Assembly (NCBI RefSeq): GCF_019175385.1 | Contig: NC_083348.1 | Coordinates: forward strand, 49,436,950 to 49,500,949 | Length of the DNA stretch: 64,000 nucleotides | From: Lycium barbarum | Lineage: Eukaryota; Streptophyta; Magnoliopsida; Solanales; Solanaceae | Direction: 5' to 3' | Shown: piece by piece, positions 34,836-44,888 of the stretch | Layout of the letters: every line of letters starts with the position of its first letter | Position numbering within the stretch: position 1 is the stretch's first letter | Program-made: the position numbers and the translations under genes | Notes under the pieces: model-generated | The model's input: the letters and a program-made list of their open reading frames with translations, nothing else | What the model was told of the DNA's origin: nothing | Databases searched by the model: none

Positions 34836-34874
34836 CTTGTTTATGGTGTGTTGCGCGCCACATCAATAAACAGG
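34836..34874 (+). ncRNA. Leader hairpin with GCGCGC loop (DIS-like), element F
   Basis: cttgtttatggtgtg (34836-34850) pairs with cacatcaataaacagg (34859-34874) with one bulged A and G-U pairs. The 8-nt loop TTGCGCGC ends in the self-complementary GCGCGC. It begins 43 nt after the PBS. A smaller stem just upstream (tctac at 34812 with gtaga at 34829) is shared with A and G. The conserved gctacagggcatttaggaa follows. Confidence 0.72.
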
Positions 34875-34980
34875 AGGCTACAGGGCATTTAGGAAAAATG
34901 ACCATCTTTCTTCTATGAGATCGTGCGATAGAGCCGTGTATACGATGTTATCCTCCCTAATAGTGTGTTATGATTTCAGA

Positions 34981-36346
34981 ATGCCGCCAAAGGGAAAAGC
35001 TGTAGCCGCCCAGAAGGGTAAGACTATGGCAAGGAGGCGGGTAGAAAGAGAGCCTTCAGTGAATGTAGAGGAAGGCGAATCACACAACGAGGCCTTGTCA
35101 AATACTTCTTCTACCCCGCCCGATGTGGGAGAGCAAGGAGGAGCCCCAACTCTAATTCCTCCGCCGGCTGCTTCGGGTCAACAAATGACCGAGGCTATTC
35201 ATTTATTGACCCAATTGGTTACTGCACAGGCACAATGACAAAATGTGGGTTCAAGTGATCGGGCAGCAAGTACAAAGGCCCGTGATTTTATGAGTCTAAA
35301 TCCCCCAGAATTCTTCGGGTCAAAGCCGGAGGAAGACCCACAAGGTTTTATTGATGGAATATTGAGGACATTGAAGATTGTCCATGCCTCCGAAACCGAA
35401 TCCGTGGAGTTGGCATCCTATAGACTCCGGGATGTGGCGGTGTTATGGTACAACAATTGGGTGTTATCAAGAGGGGAGAATGTGCCTCCTCCGGTTTGGC
35501 AAGAGTTCGTAGATGCTTTCATTTGCCACTATTTTCCACCCGAGGTCCGCCGAGCTAGAGCGGATAGATTTATGAATTTGAGACAGGGAAGCATGAGTGC
35601 CCGGGAGTATAGCATGCAATTCAATTCTTTGGCTAGATATGCTCCGACTATGATGGCCGACATGGGAGATCGGGTACATAGATTTGTGAGTGGTCTGGGA
35701 CCGCATTTATTTAGAGATTTTTTGATGGCTTCCTTGCAAGACGAGATGGACATTTCCCGGATACATGCCCATGCTCAGAATTTAGAGGGGCGACAACGAC
35801 AACAAAGGGGCGATCGCGACAATGATAGGAGGCAAAACAAAAGGGCTAGATCTGAGGGAATAAGTGGTGATTATAGAGGGGGATCGAGGCAGGCTTATTC
35901 CCGACATTCAGGCCAGTCAGCGACTAGTGCACCTCCCCGGTTCGCAGACAGGGGATTTGATCGCTCTTTTCCGTCGGGACAGGGTCAGAGCTCGAGAGTT
36001 CCGGGTTCTCAGTTTGGGGGTGATTACAGTCAGAGACGACCGCCAGTTCCACGATGTAGTCGATGTCGCAAATTACATTCAGGGTCGTGTCGTCAGGACA
36101 CTGATGGTTGTTATGTTTGTGGGAAGACTCGACAATTGATGCGAGATTGTACCTCGCGATATGGTATAAGTGGGGTTCAGTCCACAGGCTCAGCAGCGGG
36201 TTCCTCATCAGCACGCCCCGTAGGGCAGACTTCTCAGATGATAGCAGGCCGAGGCAGAGGCCGAGGGGCAGCATCTACTTCGGGTGCCACTCAGCCCCGT
36301 GTATATGCTTTAGCGGGACGACAGGATCTCGAGTCCTCTCCGGATG
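34981..36346 (+). pseudogene. gag: F gag and nucleocapsid region
   Basis: The N-terminal acidic/Pro-rich part ends at the first TGA (35236). The gag domain follows ([45 protein letters not shown]; about residues 105-250 of the whole frame). The nucleocapsid has [12 protein letters not shown], then [14 protein letters not shown], in which the zinc-binding His of the CCHC knuckle is Gln (CAA near 36136), so zinc binding is probably lost. A Gly/Arg-rich linker leads into protease. Confidence 0.85.
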
Positions 36347-36720
36347 TAGTCACAGGTATATTATCTATATTCTCCCGTGATGTGTATGCGTTGATAGATC
36401 CGGGTTCTACATTTTCTTATATTACTCCATACGTTGCTGGTTGCATCGGGGTAAAACCCGAGACAATTAAACCCTTTGAGGTACTCACTCCAGTTGGTGA
36501 TCCTGTGATAGCAAGACAAGTGTACAAAAATTGTGTTATTGTGATATGCGATCGACAGACCAGGGCTGACTTGATTGAGTTAGAAATGGTAGATTTCGAT
36601 ATAATCATGGGTATAGATTGGTTGGCTTCGTGTTATGCAAATGTGGATTGTCGCACAAAAGTGGTTCGACTCCAATTTCCGGGAGAGCCCATGCTTGAAT
36701 GGCAGGGTAATACAGCATCT
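36347..36720 (+). pseudogene. F aspartic protease
   Basis: The active site [11 protein letters not shown] is intact (Asp codon 36397-36399), in the D-P-G-S form usual in this lineage. The flap and second-half motif [12 protein letters not shown] lies near 36588-36625. It would cleave the polyprotein. No lesion lies inside the domain. Confidence 0.85.
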
Positions 36721-36879
36721 CTGAAAGGCAGGTTTATTTCCTACCTCAAGGCAAGGAAGATGATAGCCAAGGGCTATATTTATCACTTAGTTCGGGTTCA
36801 TGATACCGAGGAAAAGCCACCAATTTTCCAGTCAGTTCTGGTGGTGAATGAATTTCCAGACGTATTTCCAGATGAACTT

Positions 36880-37545
36880 CCAGGTCTTCCTCCAGAAAGC
36901 GAGATTGATTTTGCCATCGATGTGTTGCCGGATACCAAGCCTATTTCTATTCCTCCTTATCGAATGGCTCTGGCAGAATTGAAAGAGCTAAAGACACAGT
37001 TGAAGGATTTGCTCAAGAAAGGGTTTATTAGGCCCAGTTCATCACCGTGGGGAGCACCGGTCCTGTTCGTGAGGAAGAAAGACGGTTCTCTACGAATGTG
37101 TATCGACTATAGGCAACTGAACAAAGTGACAATAAAGAACATATATCCTCTTCCAAGGATTGATGACTTACTCGATCAACTACAAGGTGCCAAGTGGTTT
37201 TCTAAAATAGACCTGAGGTCGGGCTACCATAAAGTGAGAGTTAGAGAAGCAGATATTCCCAAAACAGCTTTCAGAACCAGATATGGCCACTATGAATTTC
37301 GGGTGATGTCGTTTGGGTTGACTAACGCTCCGGCAGTGTTCATGAATTTAATGAAAAATGTGTTCAGGCCACTCTTGGACTTGTTTGTGATAGTGTTTAT
37401 TGATGATATTCTGGTGTATTCTCGCACGGAATTGGAACACGCAGATCATTTGCGGATCGTTCTTGGTATTCTCCGAGCCCGAGAACTATATGCAAAATTT
37501 TCGAAGTGCGAGTTTTGACTGAATTCTGTGACATTTCTGGGCCAT
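36880..37545 (+). pseudogene. F reverse transcriptase
   Basis: Motifs in order: [48 protein letters not shown] with [23 protein letters not shown], and FIDD at 37396-37407 (both catalytic Asp present), then [10 protein letters not shown]. The TGA at 37516 replaces a Trp usually found after CEF. RNA- and DNA-dependent DNA synthesis primed from the tRNA is the family role. Confidence 0.9.
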
Positions 37546-38172
37546 GTTATTTCCAATGACGGTATTCGAGTCGACACTCAGAAAATTGAAGCAGTGAAGA
37601 CTTGGCCAAAGCCTACGACGCCTACAGAAGTTCGCAGTTTTCTGGGTTTAGTAGGCTATTATAGAAGGTTTGTAGAGGGATTTTCTTCCATTTCAGCCCC
37701 ATTGATAAAGTTAACCCAGAAGTCGGCTAAATTCCAATGGAATGACGCTTGTGAACGTAGTTTCCAAGAGTTGAAAAACAGGTTGACCTCAGCTCCAGTT
37801 TTAACACTTCCAGAAGGGCCAGATGGCTACGTTGTGTCTTGTGATGCTTCCGGTGTGGGATTAGGATGCGTGTTGATGCAGCATGATAAAGTTATTGCAT
37901 ATGCTTCGAGACAATTGCGGAAACATGAAAAGAACTATCCGACGCATGATCTTGAATTGGCTGCGGTTATTCATGCCTTGAAAATGTGGAGGCATTATTT
38001 GTATGGTGTGCATGTTGATATCTATACAGATCACAAGAGCCTCCAGTACATTTTCAAGCAAAGGGAGTTGAACCTGTGGCAGAGGCGGTGGTTAGAATTA
38101 TTAAAATATTATGATGTTAACATTTTGTACCACCCTGGGAAGGCGAATGTAGTAGCCGATGCACTAAGCCGC
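37546..38172 (+). pseudogene. F RT connection and RNase H
   Basis: [11 protein letters not shown] and [16 protein letters not shown] form the connection. RNase H shows the [13 protein letters not shown] block (first catalytic Asp 37843-37845), [19 protein letters not shown] (catalytic Glu) and [12 protein letters not shown] (third Asp), ending at [14 protein letters not shown] before the TGA at 38173. All catalytic residues are visible. Confidence 0.9.
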
Positions 38173-38508
38173 TGATCAATGGGCAGTTTATGTGAAATCC
38201 TTCCGGAAAGGAAAGAGATGGTTCAAGAACTCCATCGATTGGCTAATCTTGGAGTGCGTGTAATCGATTCAGGTGATGTAGGTATTAGTATCAAAGATTC
38301 CACAATTTCGTCCTTGGATCTGGAAGTGAAGGAACGGAAGTATGAAGATCCCCAGTTATGTCACTATAGAGGTGCGTCGCATGGAAAGGAAAAGTCTCCG
38401 TTTGAAGTTTCTAGTGATGGAATTCTTAGATACCGAGGCAGGTTGTGTGTGCCGAATGTGGCGGAATTGCGCCGACGAATTCTAGAAGAAGCACATTGCT
38501 CTTGATAT

Positions 38509-39400
38509 TCTATTCACCCGGGTTCAACCAAAATGTATCATGATCTCCAGATGATGTATTGGTGGGATGGCATGAAGAGAGACATAGCAGAATTTGCGGC
38601 ACAATGTCCAAATTGCCAACAAGTAAAAGCAGAACATCAAAAGCCATGAGGCTTATTGCAAGCGATAGAAATACCCACTTGGAAATGGGAAGTTATTAAC
38701 ATGGATTTCATCATGGGATTACCTCGTTCCCGTGGTAAATACGATTCTATATGGGCGATCGTGGATAGATTGACAAGAGCAGCCCATTTTCTTCCAGTTA
38801 GAACCACGTACTCAGCAGAAGACTATGCAAGGCTGTATCTCAAGAAAATTGTGTGACTCCATGGTATTCCATTGTCCATTATCACGGATAGGGGAGCACA
38901 GTTTACAGCTAAGTTCTGGAAGTCTTTTCAAGAAGGTTTGGGCACGCAAGTGAAGTTTAGCACGACATTTCTTCCACAAACTGACGGGCAAGCCGAGCAT
39001 ACCATTCAAACCTTAGAAGACATGCTACGGGCGTGTGTGTTGGATTTCGGTGGTAGTTGGGATGATCATTTGCCATTAATTGAGTTTGCATATAACAATA
39101 GCTACCATTCTAGTATACAAATGGCTCTGTATGAAGCGTTATATGGAAGGAAATGTAGATCTCCAATCGGATGGTTCGAAATAGGAGAAGCACAATTAGT
39201 GGGCCCTGAATTGATCCAACAAGCAGTAGAAAAGGTCAAGGTGATTCGAGATCGGTTGTTAACAGCCCAAAGTCGCCAAAAATCTTACGCGGATAACTGC
39301 CGGCGAGACTTGGAATTTCAAACTGACGATTGGGTATTTTTGAAAGTGTCACCAATGAAAAGGATAATGAGATTTGGGAAGAAGTGGAAGCTAAGTCCTA
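38509..39400 (+). pseudogene. F integrase, zinc-binding and catalytic core
   Basis: The HHCC domain reads HPGSTKMYHDL with CPNCQQVK (38515-38630) and is followed by a TGA at 38647. The core has MDFIMGLPRS, ITDRGAQFT and DGQAEHTIQTLED, so the D, D, E residues are present with 35 residues between the second Asp and the Glu. A TGA at 38854 interrupts the core between the first and second Asp. Confidence 0.9.
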
Positions 39401-39777
39401 GGTACATCGGACCCTACAAAGTCATTCGCAAGGTGGGACAGGTAGCATATGAATTGGAATTGCCTTCAGAGCTTGAATCAGTCCATCCAGTCTTTCATGT
39501 TTCGATGCTCCGCAAGTGTGTTGGAGATCCCACAAAGATTGTCTCGATAGATGATGTGCAGATAACAGAAAGGCTAACTTATGAAGAGGTGCCTATTGCC
39601 ATCTTGGATAGGCAAGTGCGAAAGCTTCGAAATAAAGAGGTAGCTTCAGTCAAAGTTATATGGAGGAACAACAATCGGGAAGAAATGACTTGGGAGGCGG
39701 AAGAGAATATGAGATCCGAGTACCCTCATTTGTTCCAACCCCCAGGGGAGATCCAAGCTGAGACGTCAACGGTATAA
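39379..39777 (+). pseudogene. F GPY/F module and chromodomain-like C-terminus
   Basis: RYIGPYKVIRKVGQVAYELE is the GPY/F module. After VHPVFHVSMLRK comes a chromodomain-like tail (ILDRQVRKLRNKEVASVKV, then IWRNNNREEMTWE and SEYPHLF). In chromoviruses this tail directs integration to marked chromatin. No lesion is seen from 38857 to the stop. Confidence 0.85.
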
Positions 39778-39978
39778 GGTATGTATGCTTTATTTTACTC
39801 TTTAGGTCGTGTGTGGCCATAGATACGTTGATATTGTAATGTAGCCCGGTGAGGCAATGATATTACGGGTTGTTGTGACAGGTTGGTAGTGCCAAATTCC
39901 AGGGGAAACTCTGGAAAAAAATTTCTAGAATCCCGAGCGTTTAACATTCGGGGACGAATGTTCCAAAGGGGGGAAGAG
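39778..39978 (+). other. F 3' UTR, hairpin and polypurine tract
   Basis: About 165 bp of non-coding sequence leads to the inverted repeat aacattcg-ggga-cgaatgtt (39943-39962) and the PPT aaaggggggaagag (39965-39978), which abuts the 3' LTR. Confidence 0.9.
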
Positions 39979-41960
39979 TGTTACACCTTGGAAATATCCC
40001 CCGCTAGCCTACAGTGATTAGGCCAATGAAGGGATGACGTATATGGTGTTTTGACGAGAGACAACATCCTTTAGACTGGTAGTGAGGTGCTAAATAATTG
40101 TTAAGAAGGTTCCATAAGGATCGGAGATCAAACGAAATGACGAGAATAAGACTCAGTAAACTGATGGGTTATACGGTCAATTACACAGACCGTATAACAT
40201 TATACGGCCGCATAATGAACCGTAAAAGAGTCACAGAATGAGGCAGAATGAGGTTGCTGAAGGGATGATTTTACGGTCAATTATACGGACCGTATAAAAT
40301 TATACGACCCGTATAATGTACCGTCAAGTTGACACAGGAAAAGGGTAGTCATTGGAATAGTTTTACGGTCCATTATACGGACCGTATAATGGACCGTATA
40401 ATGATGTCGGGACAGATTTCAATTTTTAAATAAGGACCCAAGTTCATTTTATCTTATTTCATCTTTTCTCTCCACGACCCAACATCTCTCTAGAACCTTC
40501 CAAAACTCTTCCAATACAAGAATTCAAGTGAAAATCAAGATCAACCACACCAAGTTCATGAAAACAAGAGTGTGAAACCCAAGTAAAGTTCATCCTCCTC
40601 AAAGAAAACCAAAAGAGGTGAGATAGGGTTTTGTTGCTAGAGGAGAAACTCCACTCAAGACCTGCTCAACCATCATCCAAGGTAAGTTTCATGACCATTT
40701 TATGTTGTTTAGGGTATTGGAAGGTTAAGATACCTAAACTGTAGAAGAACATAGCAAATGGGTCATTCAAGAGTGATGACAATGAGCTAGAGTCTAGAGA
40801 CTCAAGAAATTGTGGCATGATGTTCTTACAATGCTAATGATGCTATTATTGTTAACACTCGCCTTACGTTTTCTTCCCTTCAAGGCGAGGCATGATACTC
40901 ATAAATGTCCATAATACAATCGGGGATTCACGACCTTACGTCACCCCGACATAGTATGATTGTCTTAAAGCCTAATGAATGCTCTTAATGCTAATGTATG
41001 TTATGACAATAATATGATAAGAAATGCTAACTTGTAACACTATGGGATACATGGAACACTAAGAAATGATAACATGATGATATGGCTTGAGATGTATAAT
41101 AATGACGGGTTATGATTGATGTTGTGATTATAAGATTCCACCGGGCCTATATGGCCGGGCATGTCACCGCTAATGCGGGCTGCGTATGATTCCACCGCGC
41201 CTATATGGTCAGGCATGTATCGCTAATACGGGTTGCAATGTTTACACCGAGCCGAGAGGGCCGGGCATGATCACTACTAGTGGGCGGCATATGAGCGTTA
41301 CCCGGACGCGGGTAACGATACAGATTATGATGTGATGAGGTATATGATGACGTACGTGATGATGTATGGGATGTGATAACATGGGTACAATGATTGTGTA
41401 AAATGTGAAATATGATAGTAATACGATTGCCTATGACATGTGTGCAGGTTATATCTTTGTCCCATGACTCATGATCTTTCTATTATGTTTGTTTATTTCA
41501 TTCCTGCCTTACATACTCAGTACAATATTCGTACTGATGTCCTTTTTCTATGGACGTTGTGTTCATGCCCACAGTAGACAGGGAGGAGATCTTGCTCCGG
41601 ATTCTTAGAGGCTGCTAGCTGATTGGAAGCCTTCCATTGTCCGTAGGTGCCTATGATGATTCTTTTGTGTACAGTTGTAGGTGTCATCTCTTAGAGGCCC
41701 GTAGATACTCGACGTGGGTCGTGTGGTTTCATGGCATGGTCATCGTGTATATATATATATATATATATGGGTATATTATTTTGCTAGCCTAAGGGCTCGT
41801 ATTTATAAAAGCATTTCGTTTCTAAATAAAAATGGATTTTATTATAAATTAAGCATGAATCGGATAAATGATTGCTAAATAAGCTTAATAAGAGATGGCA
41901 CGAGCGGTGCTCAGTGGTTAACCCCGAGTACCCATCACGGCCCCTAGCTGGGTCGTGACA
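39979..41960 (+). mobile_element. Element F, 3' LTR
   Basis: Starts TGTTACACCTTGG and ends ggtcgtgaca. The shared parts differ from the 5' LTR by a few percent. It lacks 517 bp (counterpart 24167-24283 plus 33145-33544), joined at the shared agtga (40772-40776). Donor-like caag/gtaagttt is at 40682 and acceptor-like ttcatgcccacag ends at 41574. The outside bases aaaaa against gaaaa (23344-23348) give a target duplication with one mismatch. Confidence 0.9.
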
Positions 41961-42432
41961 AAAAAGATATGTTGTAGTAATAAGGCAAAAGTATGATTAA
42001 TCAGGAAGGGCATGTTTGGGGAACATAGTTCAATGAAGAGACTATATCTACAAAATTACGAATGATGGGTATTAAAAGGAATCAGTAAGATATGAATGAC
42101 TTGTAGGTAAAAAGAGATAGTATAGTATAAGGAGATTACATGAGAAGTTAAGAAGGTATAAGATTTAGGTATGTGCACTTTTTTCTATCCCCCAAAGGAG
42201 GTCCAGATAGAGACATCAGTATCTTCAGGTGCGTAATGTTCCATTTCTTATGACCACAAGTCGTGTGAGGCTATTATTGTTATTTCTTGTTGTGGTCCTG
42301 TGTGGCGTTGTATAATTTGGTTTACTGCATGACATGTTGGTAGTACTACAATTACAGAGGAGCTCTGCTAAAATTTCCATAAGATCTCTGAGAGTTTAAC
42401 ATTCGAGGACGAATGTTTTAAAGGGGGGAGAA
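41961..42432 (+). mobile_element. Element B, surviving 3' internal region and PPT
   Basis: Contains ctatcccccaaaggaggtcc with cagatagagacatc, which parallels the last codons of the F polyprotein, so the end of B pol remains here. The inverted repeat aacattcg-agga-cgaatgtt is at 42398-42417 and the PPT taaaggggggagaa at 42419-42432. Confidence 0.82.
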
Positions 42433-44793
42433 TGTTACACCTCGAAATTTTTTACGCCGTTTGTATTGTAAGTAAACTAACATAAGTTAGGAGAGGTCAT
42501 GGAACCCTTATAACATTAAGGAATACTTTTAACAAGTGTTGAGTAAGAGTCTAAAGGTTTCGGGATCAAGAGAATCAAATAAATTATGTTGAAATTTTTG
42601 GAAAACTTGGCAGAATTTTGGACAGGAAATTCTGGTGCAACTTGAGGGAGTTGTATCTCCTAGAATATGAAGGGTTATGGAAATCCATAACCTCTATAAA
42701 TTGAATTTCATTGAGTCTAGTTTCCAATGCAACAAACCGTTCGTCGCTATGACATCGGAGTAGAATGTTATGGGCGTTTCAAGATGGGCTGCCAGAGGTT
42801 TCTCCGCCAAAGTGAGCCAAAGGCCTCGCGAACACGCAGGCCAAACTTGGAGTCAGTTGAACCGACTTTAAAGGGGTATAAATACCCCCCCCCCCCCCCC
42901 CCCATGAACCCTATTTTTTCATCATTCTATACTTCCAAGAGCTCTAGAAACCTCTCAACACATCCCCTAAGCACTTATAGCCCAGTTGATCAAGAATTCA
43001 ACAAGATTACGCTAAACTAGTTCATGAAAAGTGATTGTTCTTGCTTCTACTTGATGTGGTGGTGAGTTTGGTCTTGAAGCAAGTTGTGTGATTTGAAGTT
43101 CTTCAAGTATAAGGTATGTTCTTCATCTTGACTTTGATATTGAGTTAATTTTGGAGGATTTTAATGGTTTAAAGTAAAGGAAAACATGGCATAAATGTCG
43201 TAATTTGAACACGTTCTTGTTGTTGGCCTATGGACTGATTTTCGAAGAAAGTTTCAGATGGATTTGTATATGTTTGTCATGTAGTATCTTGATTATATTG
43301 TTGTTGATGTTGTTATTGATGTTGATGTGATGTTTGGGAGCTGTTTTGGAAATTGGAGGAAGTAGATGATATAGGGGAAAGTTGTCCGATTTTTGTTAGC
43401 TTGCCAATTAAAGTAGTTTGATCTTATAAGTGTTTCAACGACTTAACCTTGGTGCGAATAATCTTGAATGCAGATTTGGAAGTTCGGGAGGATAAGCGTT
43501 AAGTAGTTAAGGAGACGACAAGGTATATTAAGGCTGTCCCTTTCTTTCTTAAGACATGATCGTGTTGTTATGAACTTTCACAAATGATATCCATAATAAT
43601 TCCTCTCATAGAAATGCTAGAAGCTTACATTCTTGATGTTCTTACGATATTATTGATATTGGTCTCACCTTATGATTATTGTTCCTTTAAGCTAAGATAT
43701 GCCAATGACGTTAGCTCCATAATCGAAATCGGAGGTATAATGACCTTACATCACTCTGATGAATTTAGAAATGTGTTCTCAGGGAATGTTTTGTAAGACA
43801 TGAATAGTATGCTAGTTATGAGATCCCTAATGAGCTATTTATAGCTAAAAGAGAGGTTTATGATGTATCTCAGGATTTGGTTAAGGTTTTGTTAATCGGG
43901 AAGAAAACCTAAAGGCCTAGAAATCCGCTTATAAGCCTTATGTGATCATGTAGGCATTAACGGATAAGTGATAACCATGAGAAGAGCTTAGAAGATAATA
44001 GGTAAAGAATGAGTACTAGAAGTATATAAAGGGTACTTATAGGGGATATTTGGATTGGGCTAGAAGTTCTGCAGCACATGCATTCATATTTGGATCGGGC
44101 TGCACGTTCCACAACATATGTATTCAAATTTGGATCGGGCTGCATGTTCCGCAGCACATGTATTCAAAATTACCACTGGTCTGCAGCCAGTTGGGCAGTT
44201 ATTACCACCGAGCTACGGTCGGTTGGGAAAATTTATAATTACCACCATGCTACGGCTGGTTAGGCAGTTATTACCACCTAGCTACGGCCAGTTATGCAGT
44301 TACAACTGATCAGTCTGGCAGTTGCGCTCTACCATCGAGCGATAATCGGATGGGCAGTTACAACCGTGCTACGGCCGGTCGGGCAGTTACCACTGATCAG
44401 TTGGGCAGTTATCACCAGGATGAGAAGTAAGTTAGAGATACAATATTGTACATAGATGTGGCTAAGAAAAGGAGAGTATAGAGAGACATAGATGCTAGAT
44501 TCTCATTGGAAAGTTAGAAACGCCAAGTTGATTCTTATCCTTCTTCCCTTCAGTATATGATTATTTTGTTACATTTTCTGCCTTACATACTCGGTACATT
44601 ATTCATACTAACGTCTCTTTGCTGGGGGCGCTGCATTTCATGCCCGTAGGTCTTGAGATACAGGTTGACGGCTCTCTCAGTAGGATACCAGCTGAGCAGG
44701 TAGAGTTGTGGCACTCCACTTGCTTCGGATTTGCTCTGTGAGTCAGCATGATTGCATATGCATTTGCATGGGTATGGTAGGGCCTTATTCCAG
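42433..44793 (+). mobile_element. Element B, 3' LTR (truncated)
   Basis: Parallels 20360-22660: TATA box tataaata (42877-42884), a run of 19 C (42885-42903) against 6 C in the other LTR, donor-like ataag/gtatgt (43114), tandem arrays (44050-44430) and acceptor-like tgcccgtag/gt ending at 44649. It stops at ggccttattccag (44793), about 310 bp short of the LTR end, and joins Tat-type sequence. Confidence 0.85.
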
Positions 44794-44888
44794 ATATCAC
44801 GGTTCTCTTTTACGCGGGTAAGGCATAAACGTTACTACGAGGTTGTTGGTGCTCTAATTGGATTTTAGTATTTTTTTAGAGTCGCCAC
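44794..44888 (-). mobile_element. Possible leader fragment of a second Tat copy
   Basis: Read on the minus strand, tggcgactct (44887-44878) matches the first ten bases of the tRNA-Arg-type primer site known from Tat/Ogre elements. It follows the end of the large LTR, and about 85 bp of non-LTR-like sequence follow it. If so, this is the start of another internal region, cut off at 44794. The match is short. Confidence 0.4.

Larger units (their letters stand above)
34981..39777 (+). pseudogene. gag-pol: Gag-pol polyprotein of element F (chromodomain gypsy), six TGA stops
   Basis: A single reading frame of 1598 codons runs from MPPKGKAVAAQKGK to the stop at 39777 without any frameshift. It is broken by TGA codons at 35236, 37516, 38173, 38503, 38647 and 38854; no TAA or TAG occurs in frame. 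Domain order gag, PR, RT, RNase H, IN, chromodomain is that of chromoviruses of the Tekay/Del type, and the length fits that family. By homology four stops replace Arg (CGA to TGA), one Trp and one Gly. The product would assemble particles, copy RNA to DNA and integrate it. Domain details follow in the next entries. Confidence 0.92.

Noticed and set aside
37516..37518. TGA recoding or readthrough as a regulatory feature of F
   Set aside because: Six TGAs at positions of conserved Arg, Trp and Gly, two inside integrase, fit decay by C-to-T change better than programmed recoding.
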